Source of the DNA: Terriglobia bacterium
Lineage (GTDB): Bacteria; Acidobacteriota; Terriglobia; Acidiferrales; UBA7541
NCBI GenBank assembly: GCA_020073485.1
Contig: JAIQFB010000009.1
Coordinates: 62,001 to 126,000 of the forward strand
Direction of reading: 5' to 3'
DNA length: 64,000 bases
The position numbers and the translations under genes are program-made. Positions 45,001 to 54,708 of the stretch are shown piece after piece (the stretch's first letter is position 1; every line of letters begins with the position of its first letter). The notes beneath the pieces are model-generated. The model was not told where the DNA came from, did not search any database, and saw only the letters and a program-made list of their open reading frames with translations.

Positions 45001-45895
45001 CGAGGAAAACCGGGTCGGTGCGAAGCTGAGTGCCGAAGCCGCGATTGCTGAGTTTGTCGCCGGGCTTGCCGGCATCGTCCACGCGCAAGGGTTCGCCGAC
45101 TTCGCCTTTCGGGCCGCCGCCGCGCTCGAAAACGCGAAGCACGTTGCCCGGCTGGGAAATTTCCCAGCGCTCGAGCGGGGTGATTTCGGGCAGCACGCCC
45201 TTGTTGCGGGTTTCTTCGGCGCTCGGCGGCGGAATGGTGCGAACGGTTTGCGGCGTGCCGTCGTGCGCGTAATTCTCTCCGAAACGCGCATCCTTGCGGG
45301 GATAGGCGCCGTTGTTATAGAGCGCCGCGCCCCAGAGCATTCCTCCCGTGGTCATCATGCTGGTGGAAACGTTGCGGACTTCCGAAGCGTGGCATCCGGC
45401 GCTGCCGCATGTTTCCGAGGCGATGCGCAGATCGCCCGGATTGACGAACCGCACATACTCGGGACTTTCCTTCAACCATTGCGTGTAGAGACGCTCAGGA
45501 TTCGCCGAATGATTCGCGAGTTCGGAATCGCGCGGTTGCGGATGCGCTTTCTGTTTTGTCCGATTGTATTCGGGCGAACCGGCAGCGACGGCTGATGTGA
45601 TGCGGACATCGGCGTTTCCGCCGTGGCAATCCGTGCAGCCGAGGCGCACATTTCCAGTCGCGTGCATGGTGGGTTCATCGGTCGCGGTGTGGCAGGAGAT
45701 GCATCCGGCGCTTTTGCGGTCGGCTTCGGCCTGCGGCTGCGTCATCAGACTGGCGTTCGGGTTTGGTCCTGAATCTTGATCGGCTGCGCGTAACGCCGCA
45801 GAGGGCATCCGCGCGGACAGGACGGCCAGCAGCAAGCTTGCTGCGAGGGTGCTCGCGGAAAATACACGCCACCGGGAATTTGCGTTGTACTTCAA
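42074..45895 (-). CDS. Giant decaheme cytochrome / LVIVD beta-propeller fusion
   Basis: The protein is 1273 aa with a signal peptide ([27 protein letters not shown]). The N-terminal two thirds hold ten heme sites: CISCH, CTDCH, CGSAGCH (CX4CH), CTACH, CMVCH, CVDCH, CVDCH, CYACH, CFGCH and CTDCH. From about residue 785 onward come LVIVD-type propeller repeats ([87 protein letters not shown]). The wide spacing of hemes and the large exported propeller suggest a surface or outer-envelope electron-transfer protein. Its stop-distal end is convergent with the membrane-relay operon; its ATG overlaps the barrel gene stop by four bases. Confidence 0.9.
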   Translation of the reverse strand: MKYNANSRWRVFSASTLAASLLLAVLSARMPSAALRAADQDSGPNPNASLMTQPQAEADRKSAGCISCHTATDEPTMHATGNVRLGCTDCHGGNADVRITSAVAAGSPEYNRTKQKAHPQPRDSELANHSANPERLYTQWLKESPEYVRFVNPGDLRIASETCGSAGCHASEVRNVSTSMMTTGGMLWGAALYNNGAYPRKDARFGENYAHDGTPQTVRTIPPPSAEETRNKGVLPEITPLERWEISQPGNVLRVFERGGGPKGEVGEPLRVDDAGKPGDKLSNRGFGTQLRTDPVFLGLQKTRLLDPLLSFPGTNDQPGDYRASGCTACHVVYANDRSAAHSAQYATFGNRGFSASKDPTIPHDEPGHPIRHIFTRSIPSSQCMVCHIHPGTNMMTTYFGYTWWDNESDGDAMYPKQQHNPTEEEKFHVSERNPEGAAPRGLWSDLKFLTETGSPEFNKNLKDTQFADFHSHGWLFRAVYARDREGRLLDEKGATVAADDSKKFDKAAHLADIHLEKGMQCVDCHLEQDSHGGGKLYAEPRAAIELDCVDCHGTIARRATLVTSGPAAPLGGTHLEALRTPWLERRFEWRAGKLYQRSMMDQRLEWEVVQTLDSITPGNPHYNEKSRLAKTLHTNGVTWGDVPRDESQLAHPNSSMTCYACHTSWTPNCFGCHLSMTADQKRPMLHNEGLTTRNYTSYNFQVLRDDGYMLAVDGTVTGHRIAPARSSCAILVSSQNANREWLYNTQQTVSAEGFSGQAFSTFVPHTVRARETKTCTDCHVSAARDNNAWMSMLLLQGTNFLNFMGRYVYVAAGSKGFEAVVTAEHDEPEAIIGSDLQRMAYPDDFRKHVEQKRELTTAYRHDGNVLDIQLRGEYAYAAMGPAGFRVFDVANIDNKGFSERMVTAPVSPLGQRLYVKTKYATAVATPTTLGVDPLRTHDPANEEQKIHLMYGFLYVTDKVEGLIVVGNPDLKGKNPGVGTLLDGNPQNNFIGRAATFNPGGILDGARRITIAGTYAYILCDRGLVVVDLDNPLAPRITAEIGAPDLVDPTGVAVQFRYAFVADRQGLKVLDATDLAHPRVVPGASVLVGDARNVTVSRTYAYVSAGKNGIALINVGQPEHPRIDQTFTADGQLNDVNDVKIGAVDASVFAYVADGRNGLRILQVISPEDSHESYGFSPRPTPKLIATYRTAGPALAVSRGIDRDRAVDESGNQLAVFGRRGARPFNRAEAEKLYLRDGKLYTVTDAPPGPSRPVTTGESPIQSLANRIGSLLH

Positions 45896-48222
45896 AATTG
45901 AAATCTCACGTTCGCAAACATCGAGAACTGCGTTTTTCCTGAAAAAATATCGCGAAAGCCCTGCCCGGGCGATAGGGCCGAAGCGCCGCCTGTAATCGAC
46001 ATGTTTTCGGACAGGGGAGGCCGGTACCGGAAGCCGAGACTGTAGTCCACGCCAATCGTGTTGCGGATCGGCGATTCAAACAGCAGCAATGAGATGGGAG
46101 CGGTGCGCTCAAAGCGCAGGTAATTCACATTCGCGAAACTTGTCAGCTTCGGCGTCAGATCGAAATCCGCTCCCGCGTTCAGAACAAAAATTCCGGGATT
46201 GACGAAATTCGCCTGGCCTTCCGTTTTGTCGGTGCGCATGCTGGGCAGCAGGCTATCGGGAGAGGTGAGCGCGACGCCGGTCCCTGTGAGGCGAATTCCT
46301 TCGCGATTCCAGAAACTGAAGATGCCGCCGGCAAATGCGGGATCGTCCACGATGGAATCGAATCCGGTGGCGCGGCCATCGCGGGGATTGGCGTCGCCGG
46401 ATGCGAAGAACGCGGAGACCTTGTAGCGCGCCCAGTCCCTGTCGATGGAAACTTCGGCGGCGGCCATCTGCGCGTTGATGGTCACCGGGCGGCCGACGAT
46501 GGGATTGAGGCTGTCGGTGCCCAGCGCTTCGTAAAATGCGTGATTCACATTGATGGGGCCGAAATGGCCATTTCCCGCCCAGCCGATGTACGCCGCGCGG
46601 ACTTCATGCGGCTGAAAAACGCCGATGGGCGCGGGGCGGGCGAGGAATCCGTTGTCATCGTAGTGAATGCCGGGGTCGTCCTTGTTGTAGTGGATGCTGA
46701 ATTCAGTGGTGTAGCCGGACTTGATGAAATCCTGCATATAGAGATTCGCGACGATCACCTGCTGGTGGCGCAACGCGAAGGAGTTGAGGCCGCTGTTAGT
46801 GTTTTTCTCCAGCAGGTTGAAATAGGCGGCGTTGTACTCCCATCGGTCGGAATGAAGATTTCCGAACAGGCGCACGCCGGGCTGTTCATCGACAAAAATA
46901 AACCCGCGAAAATCGCTGGAAAATTCCTGGATCCCGGCGCGAACCGAGAGGAAATCGTAATTCGGACTCAAATCGCGAATCTTATATTCGACAAACGCCT
47001 CTTGAAGCCCGGCGTGCGCGTCCAGGCGAGTCGTGCCGCTGGCCGCGTCGATATTGACGATGCCAAGTTCCCGCACATTCAAATAATTTACGTTCACCGC
47101 GGGGGTGATGCGGACGCGCCAGTCGACGGGGCGGAAGGAGGCGTCTCCGTGAAAGAGATCGAAAGAAAACCGGAACGTCTGGTCGAGTGCGAACTGCTCT
47201 CCCCTGCCGAAAAAGTCGGGGCTGCCGGGCTGCGCGGAACTGATGTTGCTTGTCGCTGGGACGCGCCGCTCTTCGACGGACGTACCAGCGGTTGCCGTGA
47301 TATTCAGAAACGTTTGCCGGCCGAATATGGGTTCGTCGCCTTTGAGGCGGTTACGATTGAAAGGGTCCCACCAGTGACTCGCGCGCACGTACGGATATTC
47401 GCCGCTGCGCCCGTAGCGATTCCAGTCCGGCATGGCGACGTTCCAGCGGTCCGGCATGGGCAAGAACACTTCCCGGGCGGGGGGAAGAATTTCCGGTGCG
47501 GCGATTCCCTGCCCGTATTCCGCGTCGGGACGCCGAAGCAGTTCCCGATAAGAGGCTGCCGCAGGACCGGATTCGACGGCGGGGGCCGGAGGGCCAAGTT
47601 CGGGCAAGCGCGGAAGGCGCGAAGCAGGTGCGGCAGCGAACGTCGAAGGCGCAAGAATCAGTTCGATGGTCACGACGTCGCCGGCATCGAGGCGCAAATC
47701 ATCGCGCGTCATCTTCTCGAAACCGTCACTCTGCACGAGCAGCAGATACGTGCCCGGATCGAGATCGGTGACGCGAAACACGCCTTCGGCATCGGCGGAA
47801 ATTGTTCGCGTGGCGCCGGTGGCGCGATTGGTAAGGGCGATCAGGGCTCCGGCAACTCCGCGCGAGAAAGCGTCTCGTATGATTCCCTGCAGCGCCGCTG
47901 TTTTTATTTGCGATTGCCGGGGAATTCTTTGCTCCAGCTGGGTCGGAAACGACTGAGGCGGAAAGGCGGATGCAGGAATTGCCGAGCGCAATGCTGAAAT
48001 CCGGGCTGAGGCGTGCGTGTATGAGGATCTTGTCGCCCGGCGCGGATGCGAACGATGCGCCTGAGCGCGAATGCGATGGCGCCGCGTCACGATCGCCGCG
48101 TGCCGCTTTCGCGCAGAAGCGCCGCGGACCGATGCCGCCGCGGGCAGCGCGCCGGCCGTCAACGCGCACACCAGCAAGAGACTCGTGCATAGCCTGCGGA
48201 TGAATTCGGATGCGTTGTGCAT
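45892..48222 (-). CDS. Outer-membrane beta-barrel protein with N-terminal carboxypeptidase regulatory domain
   Basis: ATG 48222 gives 776 aa; a TTG 36 bases upstream is less likely. A signal peptide ([24 protein letters not shown]) is followed by a basic Arg/His/Ser segment (about 30-95) and a CarboxypepD_reg sandwich (about 105-195, [40 protein letters not shown]). A barrel of alternating beta strands follows ([61 protein letters not shown]), ending in a terminal Phe (ANVRFQF). It overlaps the decaheme/propeller gene by four bases, so the two are translationally coupled. It could be the pore of a porin-cytochrome conduit; this is inferred from context. Confidence 0.85.
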   Translation of the reverse strand: MHNASEFIRRLCTSLLLVCALTAGALPAAASVRGASARKRHAAIVTRRHRIRAQAHRSHPRRATRSSYTHASARISALRSAIPASAFPPQSFPTQLEQRIPRQSQIKTAALQGIIRDAFSRGVAGALIALTNRATGATRTISADAEGVFRVTDLDPGTYLLLVQSDGFEKMTRDDLRLDAGDVVTIELILAPSTFAAAPASRLPRLPELGPPAPAVESGPAAASYRELLRRPDAEYGQGIAAPEILPPAREVFLPMPDRWNVAMPDWNRYGRSGEYPYVRASHWWDPFNRNRLKGDEPIFGRQTFLNITATAGTSVEERRVPATSNISSAQPGSPDFFGRGEQFALDQTFRFSFDLFHGDASFRPVDWRVRITPAVNVNYLNVRELGIVNIDAASGTTRLDAHAGLQEAFVEYKIRDLSPNYDFLSVRAGIQEFSSDFRGFIFVDEQPGVRLFGNLHSDRWEYNAAYFNLLEKNTNSGLNSFALRHQQVIVANLYMQDFIKSGYTTEFSIHYNKDDPGIHYDDNGFLARPAPIGVFQPHEVRAAYIGWAGNGHFGPINVNHAFYEALGTDSLNPIVGRPVTINAQMAAAEVSIDRDWARYKVSAFFASGDANPRDGRATGFDSIVDDPAFAGGIFSFWNREGIRLTGTGVALTSPDSLLPSMRTDKTEGQANFVNPGIFVLNAGADFDLTPKLTSFANVNYLRFERTAPISLLLFESPIRNTIGVDYSLGFRYRPPLSENMSITGGASALSPGQGFRDIFSGKTQFSMFANVRFQF

Positions 48223-48421
48223 CCAGTTGATCTCGGTTCCCCCACGCGCGATTGGCAATGCAACAGCCGCGTCTAGCTAACAACAATCTTCCGCATGCGG
48301 CAAGGAGTTTTGGCCCGGCCTGATACGTGTTTGAAACATTTGGCCCCGCTCACAGGACGCGGCAAATTCGCATTTCCTTGCCGCACGAAAAGCCGATATG
48401 CTGGCCTGCCGAGGAATTTTC

Positions 48422-49111
48422 ATGACAACCAGCCCGTCGAACACTGTCCTGGCTTTCGATGTATACGGCACGCTCATCGATCCATTTCACATGGAGGAGC
48501 ATCTGCGGCCCGCGTTTGGGGAACGGGCGCGAGACGCATCTGAACTTTGGCGCGGCAAGCAATTGGAATACTCCTTTCGCCGATCGCTCATGAAGAAATA
48601 TGCGGATTTCAATCAATGCACGGCGCAGGCGTTGCGATTTGTGTGCGCACAGCTCGGCGTCTCGTTTTCAGAGGAAACTCTGAAGGAGTTGATGGACCAA
48701 TACTTGAGGTTGCCGGCCTATCCGGATGTTCCCGCCGCTCTGCAGTCGCTCGCGGCGCGAGGATTCAAAATCGTGGCGTGCTCGAATGGAACTGAGAGCG
48801 CCGTGCGCAGCCTGCTGGAGCATGCGGGAGTCCTGCCGCGCTTCAGCGGAATTGTGAGCGTGGACCACATCCGCACATTCAAGCCGGACCCGGCGGTGTA
48901 TGAATACCTCGCGGCGGAAACGCGCGCGGCGAAAGAAAATGTGTGGCTGATCTCGAGCAATCCGTTTGACGTGATCGGGGCGAAGGCCTACGGATTGCGG
49001 GCGGCGTGGGTGCGGCGCGATCCGAAGCGGGCGTTTGATCCTTGGGAGTTTGAGGCGGATTTGATTGTGGAGAGTCTCGGGGAACTTGGTGACAAATTGA
49101 ACATTGCCTAG
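48422..49111 (+). CDS. Haloacid dehalogenase-like hydrolase, type II 2-haloacid dehalogenase
   Basis: ATG 48422 has GAGGAA six bases upstream; 229 aa. HAD motif 1 is AFDVYGTLID (nucleophile Asp), motif 2 VACSNG, motif 3 the Lys in TFKPDPAVYEY, and motif 4 the SSNPFDVIGAKAYG loop, which is characteristic of L-2-haloacid dehalogenases (SSN-D). The cap domain contains LRPAF and YSFRRSLM. The enzyme would hydrolyse 2-haloalkanoic acids or a related small acid. It is monocistronic and divergent from the outer-membrane barrel gene. Physiological substrates of such proteins are often unknown. Confidence 0.9.
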   Translation: MTTSPSNTVLAFDVYGTLIDPFHMEEHLRPAFGERARDASELWRGKQLEYSFRRSLMKKYADFNQCTAQALRFVCAQLGVSFSEETLKELMDQYLRLPAYPDVPAALQSLAARGFKIVACSNGTESAVRSLLEHAGVLPRFSGIVSVDHIRTFKPDPAVYEYLAAETRAAKENVWLISSNPFDVIGAKAYGLRAAWVRRDPKRAFDPWEFEADLIVESLGELGDKLNIA

Positions 49112-49150
49112 GGAATATTTTTCACAAAAAAAAGATGCGAACCGGAAGTT

Positions 49151-49234
49151 AGTGGCGCAGGCTTCAGGCTACGTTTTTTCATGCAGAGTCGACTTTGCTG
49201 CAACTGACCCACTCAGGCTGAAACCTGTGCCACC
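49151..49234. repeat. Imperfect palindrome AGTGGCGCAGGCTTCAG family
   Basis: The left arm AGTGGCGCAGGCTTCAGGCT and the right arm AGGCTGAAACCTGTGCCACC are complementary with a few mismatches. The same outer blocks occur in the element at 26669-26748. It occupies the gap between the dehalogenase gene and the GlcG-like lipoprotein gene. Confidence 0.65.
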
Positions 49235-49326
49235 GGTGCGCGCATTTCCTGTTTGCGGATCCCGCACAATTTGGTTGCTCGCCTTGAGCGGCTTCCTGCG
49301 ATGTGATAACTAAGCAGGGACCTCTC

Positions 49327-50886
49327 ATGACCACTTTGACTTGCGAATTCACGCGAAGCAAATTTTCTCGAAAGCTATTGTTTGTACTGCCGTTTGTCGG
49401 AGCAATTTTTCTCGCGAGCTGCGGAGGCGTCGTGGGCAGTCTGACTTCCTTCACTCCGCCGCCGGTGACGAGCCTTAGCGCCAGCGACATCACGGCGCTA
49501 GTGCAGGCCGCCGCGCAGGCCGCCGATCCGAACACAATGGTCATCGCCGTTGTGGATCGCGCCGGGCGTGTGCTGGGCGTCTACCGCAAACCTGCGGCTC
49601 CGACTCTCGTGACCGGAAATTTTGGCTCGCAAGTGGACGCAAACGAACTCGCTGTGTCGCTGGCGCGCACCGGCGCGTTTTTCAGTAACGATCAGGCGCC
49701 GCTCTCCTCCCGCACGGTGCGCTTCATCAGCGGGATCCATTTTCCGCCGGGTGTCACCAATGCGCCTAATGCCGCGCTCTACGGAATTGAGAACTCCAAT
49801 CGTGGGTGCACGCTCTCCACGAATTATGCCGCCGGACAAAGTGTGCCGCCCGCGCGATCGATCTCCAGCGCAACTACGGGGCTGGGCATTGCCACGGGCA
49901 AGGCGGACATGGTCGACAGCGATCCGAACGCGGTGAATCCTGGAGGCGTGCCGCTGTTTCGCAACGGCAGCCTGGTGGGCGGAATCGGAGTGGCGGGCGT
50001 GGGGCCCGATGTTGCGGAATACGCCGCGTACTCGGCGGCGACGTCCAATGGATTTGGTCCCACGCCTGCCGCACCCGGCGTTGTGTTCATTGACGGCGTG
50101 GCTCTGCCGTTCGTAAATCAGACGACGCGTCCGGCCGGCGTGGGCACCGGCAGCTTTAGCGCGGCGCTGTTCGTTGCAGGTCCGTCGGCAAGCCCCGGGC
50201 CGCCGCCAGAAGGAACTCTGGTCGCACCCGCAGCGGGGCCCCTCGGGGGGCTTTCCGCTTCGGACGTCACGCAAATCATCAACAACGCGGTCGCGACGGC
50301 GAACACGACGCGCGCGGTGATTCGCCTGCCCATCGGGTCTTCGGCGCGCATGGCCATTGCGGTCGCCGATCTCGACGGGACGATTATCGGGATGTACCGC
50401 ATGGCGGACAGCACGGTGTTCAGCATCGATGTGGCGGCGACCAAAGCGCGCAACATGGTGTACTTCAGCGGCGGCGCGCGGACTGCCGGCGATCTGACGG
50501 GCGTGCCGATCGGAACGGCCGTGACCAACCGCACGATTGGTTATGGTGCGCAGCCTTTTTTTCCGTCGGGGATTGATGGCAGCGCTCCTGGGCCGTTTTT
50601 CAATCTCTACGAACAGGATGTGGCGAATCCGTGCACGCAGGGGTTTCAGGTGGCGGGGCCGAATCAAAGCGGGGTGGTTTTTTTTCCCGGCTCGGTGCCG
50701 CTGTATCGCAATGGGAATCTTGTTGGAGGATTGGGCGTGAGCGGGGACGGGGTCGATCAGGATGATTTCGTGGCGGCTGGGGGCTCGGTGGGGTTTGAAG
50801 CGCCAGCGGCGATTCGCGCGGACCAGGTGGTGGTGCAGGGAGTGCGATTGCCGTATTTGAAATTTCCGACGAATCCGACGAATTGA
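49327..50886 (+). CDS. Lipoprotein with two GlcG/HbpS (heme-degrading-like) domains
   Basis: ATG 49327 has AGGGA upstream; 519 aa. The signal peptide ends in a lipobox LASC (Cys32), so the protein is probably lipid-anchored in the envelope. Two GlcG/HbpS modules follow: about 51-285 (LSASDITALVQAAAQAADPNTMVIAVVDRAGRVLGVYRK .. RNGSLVGGIGVAGVG) and about 310-510 (LSASDVTQIINNAVATANTTRAVIRLPIGSSARMAIAVADLDGTIIGMYRMAD .. RNGNLVGGLGVSGDG). Each has a long Gly/Ala-rich insert before the LVGG strand. Members bind heme or corrinoids, or act as sensors. Tandem fusion on a lipid anchor is unusual. It is monocistronic. Confidence 0.85.
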   Translation: MTTLTCEFTRSKFSRKLLFVLPFVGAIFLASCGGVVGSLTSFTPPPVTSLSASDITALVQAAAQAADPNTMVIAVVDRAGRVLGVYRKPAAPTLVTGNFGSQVDANELAVSLARTGAFFSNDQAPLSSRTVRFISGIHFPPGVTNAPNAALYGIENSNRGCTLSTNYAAGQSVPPARSISSATTGLGIATGKADMVDSDPNAVNPGGVPLFRNGSLVGGIGVAGVGPDVAEYAAYSAATSNGFGPTPAAPGVVFIDGVALPFVNQTTRPAGVGTGSFSAALFVAGPSASPGPPPEGTLVAPAAGPLGGLSASDVTQIINNAVATANTTRAVIRLPIGSSARMAIAVADLDGTIIGMYRMADSTVFSIDVAATKARNMVYFSGGARTAGDLTGVPIGTAVTNRTIGYGAQPFFPSGIDGSAPGPFFNLYEQDVANPCTQGFQVAGPNQSGVVFFPGSVPLYRNGNLVGGLGVSGDGVDQDDFVAAGGSVGFEAPAAIRADQVVVQGVRLPYLKFPTNPTN

Positions 50887-51006
50887 AAGTAGGACAAGCA
50901 CTCTTGCCTGTCCCTGCTGATGTGCCCGCGCCTTAACAACGAAGAACCTCGGTCCATTTCTTCTGTGCTGTGCCGTCGAGGACAGGCAAAAGTGCGTGTC
51001 CTACTT
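50887..51006. terminator. Long palindrome between convergent genes
   Basis: AAGTAGGACAAGCACTCTTG at the left and AAAAGTGCGTGTCCTACTT at the right pair with a few mismatches. Inner TTGCCTGTCC/GGACAGGCAA extends the stem. It fills the whole convergent gap: it begins directly after the lipoprotein stop and overlaps the stop of the transhydrogenase gene. Closely related to 58553-58633. Confidence 0.75.
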
Positions 51007-52420
51007 ACCCCTCGCGAAGCTTGTGGCCTGCCAGGTTGCCCAAGCCGTCGTAGGCAGCGTATTTGTAGAGTTCGGAGAGCGTTGGGAAATTGAAGACCAG
51101 CTCGATGAACGTGTCGATCGTGCCGCCGGCTTCGAGCACGGCCATGCCCAAGTGAATCAATTCCGTGGCGCTTTCGCCCAGGATTTGCACGCCGAGTAGT
51201 TGCTTGTTCTCCGGCCGAAAAATCAGCTTCAGGACTCCGGAAGCGTCGCCGATGATCTGGCCGCGGGCGTTGTTGGAGTATTTCGCGCGACCTACTTCAT
51301 AAGCAATTTTCTTTTCGCGACAGGATTCCTCGGTTTCGCCTACGGCGGAAATTTCCGGGATCGTATAAATTCCCATCGGGAGCTGCGACGCGAGGCGCTG
51401 CTTGTACGGAAAACCGAAGGCGTGGCACATCGCGACGCGGCCCTGCTCCATCGAGGTCGAGGCGAGGGCGGGAAACCCGATGACGTCCCCGGCGGCGTAG
51501 ATGTGGGGCACGGCGGTCTGGAATTCGCCGTTCACGTCGATGTGGCCGCGCGAGTTGATGGCGAGGCCTGCTTTTTCCAGGGCCAGGCCATCCACAGCGC
51601 CGCGGCGTCCTGCGGCAAACAGCGCGGTCTCGGCTTCCAAAATCTTGCCGGAGTTGAGCGTCATTCGGATTCCGGCTGTGGTGCGCTCGGTGGATTTCGG
51701 CCTATCCTGGAAGACGATATTCAACCCGAGATTTGTTAGGTGCGCGCGCAAACGTTCGGAAATTTCAGAGTCCAGAAACGGAAGCAGTCGCTCGCGGCCG
51801 TCGACCAGAGTGACGGCCACGCCCATGGCGGTGAAGATCGACGCGTACTCGCAGCCGATCACACCGCCGCCCACGACGATCATGCTCTTCGGGATGCGGT
51901 CCATCGTGAGGATGGAATCGGAATCGAAGACGGTTTTGTCATCGAACGGAATTTCCGTCGGGCGGTGCGGTTTGGAACCGGTCGCGATCAAGATCACTTC
52001 CCCGCGCAGGATACGAGCCGTGCCCCGGGAGTCGATTGCGGTGATTGTATGCGCATCTTCAAATTGGGCGATGCCGTGGATGAGTTCGATCTTGTGGGCC
52101 GCGAGGTTCGTTGCGATTTTCAAGCGTTCCGCGGAAACCACCGCGTCCTTGCGGTGCATGAAGCCCTGCACGGTCAGCCCTTCGCGCAAGGAATAATCGA
52201 TGCCGTAGAGGCCGCGCTGCCGCAGCCCGGAAAAATAGAGCGCGGATTCGCGCAGCGTCTTGCTCGGCACCGTGCCGGTATTGACGCCCGCGCCGCCCAA
52301 TTCCTCGCGGCGCTCGATCAGCGCGACGCGCTTGCCGAAGTAGGCGGCTTGCGCCGCGCCTTTTTCTCCGGCTGGGCCGGAACCGATCACTATGAGGTCG
52401 AAGGATTCCACGGCGAACAC
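51005..52420 (-). CDS. sthA: Soluble pyridine nucleotide transhydrogenase (Si-specific)
   Basis: This 471-aa flavoprotein belongs to the disulfide-reductase superfamily. The FAD motif is DLIVIGSGPAGEKGAAQAAYFGKRVALIE. In place of the redox-active cysteines it has GGAGVNTGTVPSKTLRE, the hallmark of SthA/UdhA. The NAD(P) motif is MIVVGGGVIGCEYASIFTAMGVAVTLVDG and the second FAD motif IYAAGDVIGFP. The dimerisation domain contains HLGMAVLEAGGTIDTFIELVFNFPTLSELYKYAAYDGL. It exchanges reducing equivalents between NADPH and NAD+. The GTG at 52420 is immediately preceded by AGAGGA; an in-frame GTG at 52411 has better spacing and may be the real start. Confidence 0.95.
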   Translation of the reverse strand: MFAVESFDLIVIGSGPAGEKGAAQAAYFGKRVALIERREELGGAGVNTGTVPSKTLRESALYFSGLRQRGLYGIDYSLREGLTVQGFMHRKDAVVSAERLKIATNLAAHKIELIHGIAQFEDAHTITAIDSRGTARILRGEVILIATGSKPHRPTEIPFDDKTVFDSDSILTMDRIPKSMIVVGGGVIGCEYASIFTAMGVAVTLVDGRERLLPFLDSEISERLRAHLTNLGLNIVFQDRPKSTERTTAGIRMTLNSGKILEAETALFAAGRRGAVDGLALEKAGLAINSRGHIDVNGEFQTAVPHIYAAGDVIGFPALASTSMEQGRVAMCHAFGFPYKQRLASQLPMGIYTIPEISAVGETEESCREKKIAYEVGRAKYSNNARGQIIGDASGVLKLIFRPENKQLLGVQILGESATELIHLGMAVLEAGGTIDTFIELVFNFPTLSELYKYAAYDGLGNLAGHKLREG

Positions 52421-52626
52421 TCCTCTGCTCCGTAATGGCTATGTGCCCGATTGTAGTTGAACTGGATATGCTATGGATCAAATACTATGGAGGGCGCGCT
52501 GGACTCTTTCAGAACGCGCTCCATTGACAACCCCTCCCTCCTCCGACATTCTAAGCGCACAGGTCAGGGTGAATCGTTTTCATGAAACGCTGCCCGGACC
52601 TGAACTTTGTCCCGGAGTCTCGCGAA

Positions 52627-54585
52627 ATGTCATTGCCCAGCGACAAGAATCTTTCCGCACTGCTCGATGAACGGCGCATGTTTCCTCCCTCGGAGGAATT
52701 CAAGAAGCAGGCCAACTGGAACGACCCGGCAATCTACGAGCGCGCGGCGAAGGATCCGGAAGGCTTCTGGGCTGCGCAGGCGAAGAGCCTGGACTGGTTC
52801 ACGCCGTGGGAGCGCGTGCTGGAGTGGAACGCGCCATGGGCGAAGTGGTTCGTGGGCGGAAAGCTCAACGTCACTTATAACTGCGTGGATCGCCATGCAC
52901 ACTCGGCGCGGCGGAACAAGGCGGCGATTATCTGGGAGGGCGAGCCGGGCGATACGCGCGTGCTGACGTTCGGGATGCTCGAGCGCGAGGTGAACCGGTT
53001 TGCCAACGCGCTGAAACGGCTGGGCGTGGTGAAGGGCGACCGCGTGGCGATCTACATGGGCATGGTGCCGGAGCTGGCGATTGCCATGCTCGCGTGCGCG
53101 AAAATCGGCGCGGCGCATTCGGTGGTGTTCGGCGGATTCTCGGCGGAGGCACTGCGCGAGCGCATCAACGACGCGAAGGCGAAGGTGCTGATTACCGCCG
53201 ATGGAGCGTGGCGGCGCGGGACCGTGGTGCCGCTGAAAGCCAGCGTGGATGAGGCACTGAAAGGGACGCCGACGATTGAAAAAGTCGTGGTGGTGCAGCG
53301 CGTCGGAAAGGCCGCGCAGATTTCGATGGAGCCCTTGCGCGATCACTGGTGGCACGAACTTGTTGCCGGCGCCTCGGACGAATGCGCGCCCGAGCACATG
53401 GACGCCGAGGACATGCTGTTCATCCTTTATACGAGCGGCACAACAGGAAAGCCGAAGGGCGTGGTGCACACGACCGCCGGTTATTTGCTCGGCGCGAGCA
53501 CCACGCACCGCTACGTGTTCGACATCAAGGAAGACGACGTCTACTGGTGCACGGCCGATATCGGTTGGGTGACGGGGCATTCTTACATAGTCTACGGGCC
53601 GCTCGCCAACGGCACGACGACCGTGATGTACGAAGGCACGCCCGACTTTCCCGACCGTGGGCGCTTCTGGGAAATCATCGACAAGTATGGCGTGAATATT
53701 TTCTACACGGCGCCGACGGCGATCCGCACGTTCATGCGCTGGGGCGCGGAATGGCCGGCGAAATACAAACTTTCGTCGCTGCGGCTGATCGGCACGGTCG
53801 GCGAGCCGATTAATCCCGAGGCGTGGATGTGGTATCACGAAAATATCGGCCACAAACGCTGCCCGATTGTCGATACCTGGTGGCAGACCGAAACCGGCTG
53901 CATCATGATCTCTCCCCTGCCCGGCATCACGGCCACGAAACCCGGGTCGGCCACGCGGCCGCTGCCCGGGATCGGGGCCGAGGTGGTGGACCTCGAGGGG
54001 AAACCGGTCGGGCCCGGAGGCGGCGGCTACCTGGTGCTGACCAAGCCGTGGCCCTCGATGCTGCGCACGGTGTATGGCGACCCCGAACGCTACGTTCAGA
54101 ATTACTGGTCGCGGTATCCGGGAATTTATTTTACCGGCGACGGCTGCAAGATGGATGAGGACGGCTACTTGTGGCTGCTCGGGCGCGTGGACGACGTAAT
54201 GAACGTCTCCGGCCACCGCATTTCGACGTACGAAGTGGAAAGCGCGCTGGTGGATCACGTTTCCGTGGCGGAAGCCGCCGTGATCGGCAAGACGCACGAG
54301 ATCAAAGGCCAGGGAATTTCCGCGTTCGTCACGCTGAAGGAAGGCATTGCGGCCACCGACGCGCTGAAAGACGAATTGAAAAGCCACGTGTCGACGAAAA
54401 TCGGGTCGATCGCCAAACCCGACGATATCTTCTTTACTTCGGAACTGCCCAAGACGCGCAGCGCGAAGATCATGCGGCGCCTGCTGCGCGATATCGCCGA
54501 AGGGCGTGTTCTGGGCGATACCACGACTCTTGCCGATCCGACGGTGGTGGCGAAGCTGAAGGATCAGTACAAGGACGAGGGGTAG
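52627..54585 (+). CDS. acsA: Acetyl-CoA synthetase
   Basis: ATG 52627 gives 652 aa, the usual family length; an ATG at 52582 would add 15 residues. Adenylation motifs: [17 protein letters not shown] (P-loop), [74 protein letters not shown], and the C-terminal [17 protein letters not shown] with the catalytic and acetylatable Lys614. The typical motif has Gly rather than Ala before this Lys. The enzyme converts acetate, ATP and CoA to acetyl-CoA via acetyl-AMP in the cytosol. It is divergent from sthA and probably monocistronic. Confidence 0.95.
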   Translation: MSLPSDKNLSALLDERRMFPPSEEFKKQANWNDPAIYERAAKDPEGFWAAQAKSLDWFTPWERVLEWNAPWAKWFVGGKLNVTYNCVDRHAHSARRNKAAIIWEGEPGDTRVLTFGMLEREVNRFANALKRLGVVKGDRVAIYMGMVPELAIAMLACAKIGAAHSVVFGGFSAEALRERINDAKAKVLITADGAWRRGTVVPLKASVDEALKGTPTIEKVVVVQRVGKAAQISMEPLRDHWWHELVAGASDECAPEHMDAEDMLFILYTSGTTGKPKGVVHTTAGYLLGASTTHRYVFDIKEDDVYWCTADIGWVTGHSYIVYGPLANGTTTVMYEGTPDFPDRGRFWEIIDKYGVNIFYTAPTAIRTFMRWGAEWPAKYKLSSLRLIGTVGEPINPEAWMWYHENIGHKRCPIVDTWWQTETGCIMISPLPGITATKPGSATRPLPGIGAEVVDLEGKPVGPGGGGYLVLTKPWPSMLRTVYGDPERYVQNYWSRYPGIYFTGDGCKMDEDGYLWLLGRVDDVMNVSGHRISTYEVESALVDHVSVAEAAVIGKTHEIKGQGISAFVTLKEGIAATDALKDELKSHVSTKIGSIAKPDDIFFTSELPKTRSAKIMRRLLRDIAEGRVLGDTTTLADPTVVAKLKDQYKDEG

Positions 54586-54708
54586 AAATTCGTAACCTTC
54601 GTCCGTAATTTTGAGGACCGCCTTGCTCGGAATCCGCTTCCACCAGGCACGCCACTTGCAACGCCGCGCTGATTGTCATACCCTTCCGGGTTCTACGGAG
54701 GATAAATA

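Noticed and set aside
44237-45595. 452-codon open frame opposite the decaheme/propeller gene
   Set aside because: The minus strand carries ten heme motifs and a signal peptide; this frame has no recognisable domain.
52630-54387. 585-codon open frame opposite acetyl-CoA synthetase
   Set aside because: Antisense shadow; no domain and Arg/His/Val-rich composition, while the plus strand is a full acsA gene.
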